DNA from: Closterium sp. NIES-65
Lineage: Eukaryota > Streptophyta > Zygnematophyceae > Desmidiales > Closteriaceae
Direction: 5' to 3'
NCBI GenBank assembly: GCA_948144175.1
Contig: CANXME010001453.1
Location: 2,480,001 to 2,544,000, forward strand
DNA length: 64,000 nt
Each line of letters starts with the position of its first letter. Within the stretch, counting starts at the first letter, position 1. Position numbers and translations under genes: made by a program. This document shows, piece by piece, positions 19,657 through 29,383 of this stretch. The notes beneath the pieces are model-generated. The model searched no databases. It was not told the DNA's origin and worked only from the letters and a program-made list of their open reading frames with translations.

Positions 19657-22600
19657 TTGGCTTGCCTGGCTGCCTGCCTCCCTGCTGCTAGTCCTGCTCC
19701 TGCTTCTACTCGTGGTGGCGGCCAGATGCAGCTCCCGCGACCCTCTCGCGTGTCTCTCACGCCTCGCCAGCTTCGTGAGTGGTACGCTCAGAGTGGAGGG
19801 TCTCTCAGTGCTGTTCGCTGCTCTTACGTGATTCGCACTGGTACTCGGACTGGTCAAACTTGTGGGACACGTAGTCATACACCGTCCCGCTGCTTCGCCC
19901 GTCTGAGCGACGCCTGGCGTACCGTGTTTGGCGACGAGGCTGAGCTTCCCGACTGGGTGGAGTTGCTTAGGCAGAGGGTAGATATATATGCTCTTGACTA
20001 TGATGCTATTCTCACTGCCATGTATGCATTGCCTACTAGTGCTGACCGTGCCGGTCACCTGTGCGTCCCGCCTGACCCAGGTATAGGACCTGCTGCTCTA
20101 GCTACTGGTGAGGCTGCTGCTCTGGGTGCTAGTGAGTCTCTTGCTCTAGGTACAGGTGCGGCTGCTGCTCTAGGTGCTAGTGAGTCTGCTTCCTCAGGTG
20201 CGGGTGAGGCTGCGCTCTCAGGTACCGCGTTGGCTTCGGCCTCCCTCACCTTTACACTTGACTCTGCGGCTTCTCGCTCCTTCTTTCGGGACCGCACCAC
20301 ACTCACGCCGCTTGGTCGGCCGGTTGCAGTCTCCCTGGCTGACCCCTCTGGGGGTCCTGTCCTCGCTCACTTCTCCACTGTCCTCCCGTGTCCGGCTGCC
20401 CCCTCGGGCACCCTGTCTGGCCTGTACCTCCCCTCGTTCTCGACGAACTTGGTGAGTGGTGCAGACCTACAGGATGCGGGGGTTCACCAGTTCACTCCTG
20501 CGAGTCAGCGGGTGACCCACTGCACGGACGCACGCACAGGCCGGCACCTGGCCACGTTCTCGCGTCGGCCGGGGTCGAGCCTCTACACCCTGACCACTGA
20601 GTCTCCTCCTGTCCCCGCGTCCGGTCAGGTAGCAGCGTCGGGTCAGGTGTTTGCTCCAGCGTCCAGGTCTGGTCCTGAGTCTGCCCCCTGTTCGTGTCGC
20701 CTCCTGTCTCACGAGACTCTTCTGTGGCACCACCGTCTAGGCCACCCCTCCTTGCCCCGTCTTCGGGGCATGGCTTCCCGTGTCCTTGTCTCTGGTCTTC
20801 CCCAGTCTCTCCCTCCCCTTCCTTCGGGACCAGGACCTTCCTGTGTCCCCTGTGTCGAGGGGCGCCTCAGGGCTGCTCCTCACTCCTCCCAGTTTCCCCC
20901 GACAGAGGCTCCTCTGCAGACGCTTCACATGGACGTGTGGGGCCCGGCCCCCGTCCGTGGGCAGGGTCACGAGCGCTACTTCCTGTTGGTGGTTGACGAC
21001 TACTCGCGTTACACCTCAGTCTTCCCCTTGCGCAGCAAGGGTGCTGTCACTGAGGTGCTGATCGACTGGATCCGCGAGGCTCGTCTCCAGCTCAGGAAGA
21101 GCTTCGGCTCGGACTTTCCTGTTCTGCGTCTGCACTCTGACCGAGGTGGGGAGTTCTCCTCTTGCCTTCTGCAAGACTACTGTCGTGCACAGGGGATCCG
21201 CCAGACCTTTACGCTTCCGGACTCTCCACAGCAAAATGGGATTGCTGAGCGCCGCATTGGCATGGTCATGGATGTCGCTCGTACGTCCATGATGCATGCG
21301 GCTGCCCCCCATTTTCTGTGGCCGTTTGCGGTTCGGTACGCGGCGCATCAGCTCAACCTTCACCCCAGGGTCTCTCGGCCCGCGATGTCCCCAGTGTTAC
21401 TGTGGACGGGGAAGGTTGGCGATGCGTCTGCGTTCCGTGTCTGGGGATCTCGGGCGTTTGTCCGCGACTTGTCTGCGGACAAGCTGTCCCCCCGTGCTGC
21501 TCCCTGTGTCTTCCTTGGCTTCCCCCCTGACGCTCCAGGGTGGCAGTTCTACCACCCCTCCTCTCGTCGTGTTCTGTCCTCCCAGGACGTCACGTTCGAC
21601 GAGTCAGTCCCCTTCTACCGCCTCTTCCCCTACCGTACTCCTTCCCTTCCCCCCCCACCGGACTTCCTGGTACCAGTTCCCCCCCCGGTAGACCCCCTCC
21701 CCCCTCAGGTTCCTGCCCCTTCAGGTGTGTCCCAGGTAGACACGGTCGAGCCAGTCGAGGTTGCTGCTGAGTCTGGTCCTGCTGGGGGTGCTGAGTCTGG
21801 GGGTGCTGAGCCGGGGGGTGCTGAGCCGGAGGGTGCTACGTCAGGAGCTGCTGAGCCTGGGGGTGCTGGGCCTGGAGGTGCGGAGCCTACGCCTGCTGGA
21901 CCTGGGGGCTCTCCGGTTCTTCCGTCTCGGCGGGAGCCGCTCTCTCCACAGGTGCTGCGCGAGTGGTTTGCTCGCCGCTGGAGGCGTGCTGCTGGAGCTG
22001 GAGCTTCTTCGCCTGCTGAGGGTGCTGCCGGTCCCGGAGCTGCTGGGCCTGCGGGTCCTACTCGAGCTGGAGCTACTGAGTCGGGGGGTGCTGAGTCTGG
22101 AGCTGCTGAGCCTGGAGGTGCTGAGTCTGGAGCGGCTGTGCCTGGGGGTGCTGAATCTGGAGCTGCTGAGCCTGGGGTTTCTCCTGCTGCTGCGTCTCGC
22201 CGGGAGCCCCTCTCTCCACAGGAGCTGCGTGAGTGGTTTGCTCGCCGCTGGAGGAGTGCTGCTGGAGCTGGAGCTTCGTCGACCGTCGAGGGTGCTGGTG
22301 CTGCCGGTCCCGGAGCTGCTGGGCCTGCGGGTCCTACTGGAGCTGGAGCTGCTGAGGGTGTTGGTGCTGAGACTACTGCTGTCTGTCCTGGCGGTGGTTC
22401 TGCTGCTGGTGCTGCTGGAGGTCCTGCCGCTGGAGGTGTTGGTGGCGCTGGTGCTGTCGCTGAGGGTGCTGGTGCTGTCCCTGCTGAGTCTGGAGCTGCC
22501 GCGCGGCCTCGGCCGTACTTCGTTCCGCTCCTACAGCAGGTTCTTGGTCTTTCTCCTTCGGTAGAGTGTCCACAGCCTGTCCAGTCGCAGTCACTGTTGG

Positions 22601-24742
22601 AGCCTTCCTCTCCTCTGCCTGCTCCCTCTCCTTACACTGGTCCTACTGGAGGTCTTGCTGAGCGTCGTGAGCCTGCGTCTCGTCCCGCGTCGCCTGTTCG
22701 TGCTGCTCGCGCTAGTGGTCGCGGTTCGCGTCAGCGTCCTCCTCCTGTCCCTGGCACGCACCGGATGTCTCTGCGTCCGTCCACTGCTCCTCTGCGTGCC
22801 CCTTTGCCTTCTCCTCCTGAGTCCTCTCTTCCTGCGCTTGCCGACCCTGAGTCGGACTCTCTTCGCGCTGCCAGTCCTACTGTCACGCGTCTGCTTGCTA
22901 CTGTCGTCACCGACCCCTCTTTTGAGTCCACTGCTGCGTCTGCTCTAGTCGCTGAGCTCGTTGACTTTGCTGCTCGCTGTCGTCTCGACTACGCTGCTGG
23001 TCTTGTTGCTGAGTCTGCGTCTGTCTGTCCTCCGTCCGTCGGGGGTGAGTGTGCTCTTGGCACGGACGTCCTAGAGGACAGACAGGAGGAGTTACAGTGT
23101 CTAGCGGCTGCTTCACCTCATCTCGCGTCTGTACTGCTTGCCCCTGAGGGAGACCCGGATGCACTAGACATCCCGACTCCGCGTTCTTACGCGGAGGCCG
23201 TAGAGGGTCCCTACTCCTCTCAGTGGCAGGCAGCTATGGATGCAGAGATGGCTTCCTGGAAGTCCACAGGCACCTACGTTGACGCAGTTCCCCCTCCTGG
23301 GGCGAACATCGTCAGTGGCATGTGGATCTTCCGGGTGAAGCGGCCGCCGGGCTCTCCACCTGTCTTCAAGGCGCGGTACGTTGCTCGTGGCTTCAGTCAG
23401 CGGCAGGGAGTTGACTACTTTCAGACCTTCTCTCCCACCCCGAAGATGACCACTCTTCGGGTGCTGCTGCACATAGCCGCTCAGCGCGACTACGAGCTTC
23501 ACTCTCTCGACTTCAGCACTGCGTTCCTGCAGGGTAGCCTGCACGAGGAGATTTGGCTGCGCCGTCCACCTGGCTTCACTGGGACTTTCCCTCCTGGCAC
23601 CCAGTGGAGCCTCCGACGGCCAGTCTACGGTCTCCGCCAGGCACCGCGTGAGTGGCACGACACACTGAGGACTACGCTGGCGGCACTTGGGTTTGCTCCT
23701 TCTACTGCTGACCCGTCGCTGTTTCTGCGCACCGACACTTTACTGCCGCCGTTCTACATCCTCGTGTACGTCGACGACTTGGTCTTTGCCACAGCGGACA
23801 CTGCTGGACTCGCCTACGTGAAGTCCGAGCTGCTGAAGAGACACACGTGCACAGACCTGGGTGAACTGCGCAGCTACCTTGGCTTGCAGATCACTCGGGA
23901 CAGAGCACGCCGCACCATTACCTTGACTCAGTCACACATGGTGCAGCAGGTCCTTCAGCGCTTCGGCTTCACGTACTCCTCGCCTCAGGCCACTCCTCTG
24001 CCTAGTCGCCACTCACTCTCAGCTCTGCCTTCGGATGAGTCCGTAGAGTCGAGTGGTCCGTATGCAGAGCTTGTTGGCTGCCTCATGTACCTGATGACGC
24101 GCACACGACCTGACCTTGCATACCCTCTGAGCATTCTTGCACGCTATGTTGCTCCTGGGAGACACAGACCAGAGCACATGGCTGCAGCGAAGAGGGTATT
24201 GCGCTACCTGTGCAGTACGTCGGGCATGGGGCTTGTGCTTGGAGGGCGGAGTCCAGTGGTCCTTACCGGCCACGCGGACGCTTCTTGGGCTGACGACCAG
24301 GCTACGCAGCGGTCGTCACAGGGTTACACCTTCAGCCTTGGTTCCGGCTCTGTCTCGTGGCGGTCTACTCGCTCGTCTTCGGTTCTCGGCTCCAGTTGTG
24401 AGGCTGAGATCTACGCCGGGGCCATGGCTGCACAGGAGCTTCGCTGGCTCACCTACCTGCTGACTGACCTTGGAGAGCCGCCTCGTTCTCCTCCAGTGCT
24501 GTACGTAGACAACAAGGCCATGCTGGCGAGAGCAGCGCTTGGAGCACAGAACGAAGCACATTGCTCTCCGCTACTTCCTTGCTCGTGAGCTGCAGCAGCG
24601 TGGTCTGTTGCGAGTTGCGTACGTGGCCTCTGAGGCCAACACTGCTGATGTGTTCACCAAGGCACTCGCGCCTTGTGATCATCAGCGCTTTTGCACCCAG
24701 CTGGGTCTTGTGTCTGTCTTGCCTCACTTGCTCTCCTCTTGA
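19657..24742 (+). CDS. Pol polyprotein (with Gag C-terminal part) of element H
   Basis: A long open frame, about 1,640 residues, followed by the RNase H end. Order: Cys/His motif RCSYVIRTG...RCFARLSDAW (about 19816-19920), protease region TFTLDS (about 20250), GAG-pre-integrase HHRLGHPSLPRL (about 20730), integrase with MDVWGP (about 20931), HSDRGGEFSS (about 21133) and SPQQNGIAERR (about 21223), GGAEPGGAE-type linker (about 21770-22500), reverse transcriptase with YVDDLVFA (about 23767) and RNase H ending DVFTKALAP (about 24650). It processes, copies and integrates element RNA. The upstream edge is uncertain: 19657 is simply the first ATG of the frame. About one break. It is the best-preserved pol in the window. 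Confidence 0.88.
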
Positions 24743-25327
24743 CTTTACTTGTACTGTGACATATATATATACTTGCTCTTGCTTGTCTAGTTTTATATAT
24801 ATGTCTGTACTCCTGCATGTGAACTGGCCTCTGGCCCTGCTCTTGTGCTCGGACTGTGTGGTGACTTTGTGATCCACCCTGAGCTTGCTTTGCTTTGCTT
24901 GACTGGTCTTGTGACCTCTTGTTCTCCCCCACTTTGCCTATGGGGGTGTGTCAAACATTATATATGTTATACTTGTGTAGGCTACAGTGGGTTAGCCTAT
25001 AGGGGGTACACAATTCTAGGGTTTCCTACTTGTACTCATTTCACTGCTAGTTCATTCATTCCTGTTCGCTTATTCTCACAGCCCTTTTATCCAAATGGTC
25101 TAGTGGTTGGGATTCTGACATGGTATCAGAGCGAAGGTCTCGGGTTCGAATCCCAGTGTGTGCACCTCGGGCATCTCAGTGCGAGGGGGTGTCAGAGGTC
25201 CACTGAAGATCCCTGATTGATCCTAGGAAAGGGTTACAGGCACGTTGGCCTGGGGGGTTAGGGGCGCACTGACCCGCTACTTAACAAGTCATTTTATCCC
25301 AATGGTCTAATGGTTGGGATTCCGACA

Positions 25328-26704
25328 AACCCATGCTTTCCCCACGTAGTCTAACTTCACAACCTATCATTTGAGCATTTGAACACGGACAATGACACGT
25401 CGTCTAAAAGAACATTCTATCGAACATGAAGAAAAAGACATCTACAAATGCGCAAGTGCCTAGAAGAATACATCTACAATTGTGCAAGTGCCCAAATACA
25501 CCAAAGAATGTCATCCCCAAATTTCCATGTATTTAGGAATTGTAAATTCTAGGTTCATAAAAGTCCCAATTTCGCCCTTGCCGAAATTAACGAAGCCGTC
25601 TAGGGTGGCGTGAGCCTATTGGGCAGCTGTACATATGATGCCTAACCAGTGCACGCGAATTTGCCCTATACCGGATGGAAACGCTGCACCCGATGTCTTT
25701 TCCCCAGCTTGTTGTACCCACGATACAAGCGTGTCGCGTGGTTATGGACCAATATTAATGAACAGACTGAAGTCAAACTGAAGAGACTGAAGTCAAAATG
25801 TCAACGGATAAGGTTACAGATACTTAATATAAGCACCTGCGAATCCTTTTTAGCTAGCTGCAAATTGACGAAACTTATGCGAAATGCACGATTCAGCTTA
25901 TACACCCCCTTCACACGGCAACCGGGAGGGGCTCAAACAGGCATCAATTGTATTTCTTTCGTTGATCCTTTTCCACACGCCACTGCCTAACCTGTTGGTC
26001 CGTCTAGGGTGGTTCGACGAACCACGATTCCAACAGCCAATACGCCAACTTGACTTGACCCTCCCTCGCTCATTTCTTGAGTCAAAGCTGCACGCCTTTT
26101 CCCTCCCTCCGCAATTTCTCCCACGACCCAGCGAAGGGCGCGTTACGTTAGATGAAAATGTAGAGTTTTTTTTCCCCCATTTCTTTCCCCTATCAGTAAC
26201 CCGTTTCTGTCATGTAACAGATAAAAACAGTGCTATGCGTTGATTGACGAACAATTTTGGGTTTGACAACTCAACGTGTGATGCACGTAATGCCAACCAT
26301 CGGAAATACGTCTCGCCGCTCGTAAACCATGTCAAGTGGAGAAGCAAGTTACATGGTTTCGGTCGCGAGACCGGATAACCCTGGTTTTTCTCAGCGAACG
26401 CTAGTAACCCTGGCTATTTCGCCGTGCAATAGTTCTGTACTATGAGTGTGTCAGGTCGCATGTAGCAAGGGCTTCGCTGGACACGCTCAATTACAGTGCC
26501 CTTGAAGGTACTGTCATCTGAGCTGAACCCTTGTATGACCAAACTCTGAAAAAAAAAAGCCGTTCATCTAAACGTGACGCACCCTATCCGCTCTCTGGGT
26601 GGTCTGCTTTCTCGTCAGTCAGGGGGTCCCTAAGTCTTAGTCTTTTACAACACCGAACAGGGTAGGACGGAATTAGGGCTTGAATAACACCTAACTCGGA
26701 AAGC
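25328..26704. other. Unassigned, less G+C-rich DNA
   Basis: Nothing recognisable as a gene or element. The first bases (aacccatgctttccccacgt) resemble 17703-17730 inside the presumed G LTR, so the left edge may still be G sequence. Base composition is more balanced than in the retroelements, so this may be host intergenic DNA. Confidence 0.4.
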
Positions 26705-27127
26705 ATGGCTCAAGAAATGCATCAAGAGGCGGCGGCTACAACGCCCGAGCAAGCTGAAGCGGACTTTGCGCTTCCGATTAGCACCGCTAATACTTCGCAT
26801 GCCGTCCCTACCGCAGCCGCTTCCCTTCCGCAGCCTGTTCCGCCTCTCCTCCAAGTCCCGTCACTCCCCGTTCCGCCACTCCCCCAATACGTTCCGCCTC
26901 TCCCCCAATATTTTCCGCCTCTCCCCCAGCGTGTCCCGCCACCTCCCGTTATGGGCATTCCCGTGCCGTCACCGTGGCCTTCTCGTTGCGCTAAACCCGA
27001 TGGAAGCAATGTGGTACGCGTTTCTCACAGTGATGCTAGTAGAACTAGTGATGATAAGATCATTTCTTGTGCGTGGGACTCGTTGAGAGTCTTCCCTGTT
27101 TCCCTCGCTCCGCTGCCTTGCCCGTAG
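26705..27127 (+). CDS. Candidate proline-rich host exon (hypothetical)
   Basis: Open frame of 140 codons starting MAQEMHQEAAATTPEQAEAD, with a Pro-rich repeat of VPPLPQY-like units (about residues 40-80) and an unremarkable end. I do not recognise it. No transposon domain is visible and the surrounding DNA is not repetitive elsewhere in the window, so a host exon is possible, but an accidental frame over a pyrimidine-rich minisatellite is equally possible. There is no supporting neighbour. Confidence 0.2.
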   Translation: MAQEMHQEAAATTPEQAEADFALPISTANTSHAVPTAAASLPQPVPPLLQVPSLPVPPLPQYVPPLPQYFPPLPQRVPPPPVMGIPVPSPWPSRCAKPDGSNVVRVSHSDASRTSDDKIISCAWDSLRVFPVSLAPLPCP

Positions 27128-27296
27128 GCTGACGGGTTTACATGCAGCAGCGCACTCATTGGTTCAGACAACAAGGAGTAGACATCTCCAACGAGGCCTG
27201 CTTGTTATGATCAGCGCGCCATGCCTATGCGTTGGTGCCATGACACTTTGACATGACATTCCATTGCACTCCTACCCGGTTCCACCGTGGCCGCAG

Positions 27297-27392
27297 GTGA
27301 TATCACCGGTGGAGGGCGGGGCGCTGAAGGTGCACATGCCGGGAGATTCTCTTATGGGGGACGACGTCGTCTGCCTTGCCGCTCTCCTTATG
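27297..27392 (+). CDS. Candidate internal host exon (hypothetical)
   Basis: A 96-base stretch is open in the frame VISPVEGGALKVHMPGD. It is bounded by a pyrimidine-rich acceptor ending ccgcag (27291-27296) and a donor gtgagc (27393-27398). Length is a multiple of three with phase 0 at both ends. Composition looks protein-like, unlike the Ser/Pro/Leu-rich overlapping frame at 27287-28357. No family recognised. No partner exon of matching phase could be fixed. Confidence 0.25.
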
Positions 27393-27954
27393 GTGAGCCG
27401 ATGACACGATTCCCTCAACCTATTTCTTGTAAGAAGCGCTGCTCTCTCTGTGTACTAAAAGGATCTTCTCGCCAGTCACTCTCCTCCCGTGCAAGGCCCC
27501 CTCCTCACGGGAAGCCCCTCTCCTCCCATTCCCTTTCACCAGAAACTCCCCCCTTCCAATTGCTCTTACCTGCTTGTACCTCTGCTCTCTCGCCCCTTCA
27601 CCCCCTACGTTCTCCTCTCTCCCGTGCATCACCCTTGTTCCCTGCCCGCCCTCTCAATTCTCCCCACCCTTCCTTACAGACTGTGCTCGTACTCGTCGTG
27701 CCCTGCACGATCTGCATCCTCCCCTTGTGGGTACCTCCGTGCAATTGGGAATGCGGGAGCTGTAGCATGCCACATTGCCACATGATACTGCATGGATGGT
27801 CACTTACCAAGCAAGCCCTTCATTTCACTACACAATCAATCGCCAAATTGTCCAACCGTCAGCTCCCATCTTTTCACACCATACTCATTCCCTCATCTCT
27901 CTGCCTCCCACGTTCCACACTATGCTGCTCTCGGCCCTGCCCTGCCCGTGTCAG

Positions 27955-28357
27955 GTGGATTGCTGATTGGGTTGAAGCCAATGGTAACTTTGAAACCATT
28001 CTGCTGTCACCTGATTTTTTTTGCATCACTACCACCCGGAAGGGCAAGGCCTTGGAGCAGCGCGGTAGCACGTCCAGGTTGCAAGCCATCGCGGTCCGCG
28101 ATTTGAATTCGCCACAGCCACCACCGCCAGTGCATGGCGTTGTTGCCACTCGTGGCCCTCGTGCTGCCGCTGCAAGGGTGCCAGCAGGGTATCAGGCAGC
28201 GCGTACGCCGTCAAATCTGGTGTGTGTGCTTGTAGAGGAGCAGCAGAATTACAGGTTCGGCGAGACTCTGAGTGACGCTGAGAAGCACTGGGTGGTGAGC
28301 GAGCTATCTCACCACCTGCACTGTATGCACTTGTACTCGGTGCAGCACACCGTGTAA
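27955..28357 (+). CDS. Candidate terminal host exon (hypothetical)
   Basis: After a pyrimidine-rich stretch ending cccgtgtcag (to 27954), an open frame encodes WIADWVEANGNFETILLSPD near its start and RFGETLSDAEKHWVVSEL near its end, then stops at 28357. The second segment has the look of an amphipathic C-terminal helix in a folded protein, but I cannot name the family. The splice phase does not fit the candidate exon at 27297-27392. The following 28358-28560 could be its 3' untranslated region. It could equally be a decayed gene. Confidence 0.25.
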
Positions 28358-29068
28358 ATCATAGCTGAGGAGTACACCACATGGCCCCACGCCACAGTAG
28401 TTCCATAGCCTCTTTAAGGTCATGGGATCCCCTGGACATCCCCGTGCCATACAGACGCACATTCGTGCTGGCATCTGAATAGGAGCTATTCAGTTGCATT
28501 TCTATTTCCTCAAGCTTGGACTGATAAGGGGAAACTGTCAGACTTTGTATTTCTTAAATATTTGCATGTTTAGTTAGTTAGTGTAGTATCACCTATCTTG
28601 TCTTAGGTGGTCTACCTGCCTTCACCACCTCCCCCCTTTTCCTATAACTTGTACTGCATTCTATAGTGCAACCCCTTCTCTTGGCAAACCCTCTCTTCAC
28701 AAACCCTAGCCTCTAAGCTCTTATCTTGACAGAAATGGTCACTGTAGTCAATCTGCTTCATGAGCTCTTGATTGCCCCTCGAGCAGGAAAGTTTTCTGGG
28801 ATGGGTGTTCCATTGCATGCTCGAGTTCCATTGCATGCTCATTCACCTGCAGGCATGAAATGTTGGTAACAAGGGCCCAGAGAGGCAAGAAATTGGCACA
28901 AGAAGTAGCAGCACCCAGAGCATCGTTTCACGACCTCGGACCTTGTGGTGGAGACTTGTAGCAGTAGCAGCAAGAACGTTGGCATGGGAAGATATGCAAT
29001 CTCACCGCGCCAACCTGAAGCCTAAAATCGTCATAAACCCTTCCCCATGACCCTACTCCAGGGCTGAC
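28358..29068. other. Unassigned DNA left of element K
   Basis: A+T-richer sequence without a recognisable gene. It contains short direct repeats (gttccattgcatgctc twice near 28807-28842) and ends with the CTGAC target copy (29064-29068) of element K. Confidence 0.4.
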
Positions 29069-29383
29069 TGTCAAAATGAGGAATGATGATGCCATTGATG
29101 TTGGTTGGGGTACATATAACAAACCCTAACTTCTGTACCCCCTAAGACAAACCTCACTACAGGCTACAACATTTGACACACCCCCATAGCCTAAGTGAGG
29201 GGTGTCTAGCAAAATAAAAAAAAGAGTACGGTCACAAGACCAGTCCAAAAGAAAACAAAGCTCAGGGTGGATCACAACGTCACCACACTCTCTGAGCACA
29301 AGCAACAGTGGCCACAAGGCCAGTCCAAGAGATCACAAGTATATATAGCAAGAGTACAGACGAAGCAGGCAATAAACTCAAGC

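Larger units (their letters stand above)
17972..25080 (+). mobile_element. Element H: very young short-LTR Ty1/copia lacking the usual Gag N-terminus
   Basis: LTRs 17972-18103 and 24949-25080 (132 bp) appear identical base for base, so insertion was recent. A 5-bp target duplication GCCCT lies at 17967-17971 and 25081-25085. The primer site TGGTATAGAGC follows at 18104, and the polypurine tract tatgggggtg precedes the 3' LTR. Between primer site and polyprotein lies a 1.5-kb G+C-rich leader. No counterpart of the MATPSVLAFDAEGRAIDF Gag region of B, D, E and F was found, while protease, integrase, reverse transcriptase and RNase H are nearly all in one open frame. It looks almost whole, with about one break. 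Confidence 0.93.
17869..25327 (+). mobile_element. TRIM2: second miniature element, split by element H
   Basis: The left terminal repeat is 17869-17971, continued at 25086-25120 after element H; the right repeat is 25190-25327 (138 bp each). The interior (25121-25189) has a primer site TGGTATCAGAGC (25121-25132), a B box GGTTCGAATCC (25143-25153) and a G-rich tract. The A box TGGTCTAGTGG is at 25097-25107, 46 bases upstream of the B box. Target duplication AACCC is at 17864-17868 and 25328-25332. The repeats differ at about 10 of 138 positions, so TRIM2 is older than H, which entered it with identical LTRs. Same family as TRIM1. Confidence 0.92.

Noticed and set aside
27287-28357. A single 356-codon gene
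   Set aside because: The middle is Ser/Pro/Leu-rich and pyrimidine-biased like an intron, and a more protein-like short exon lies in another frame at its start.
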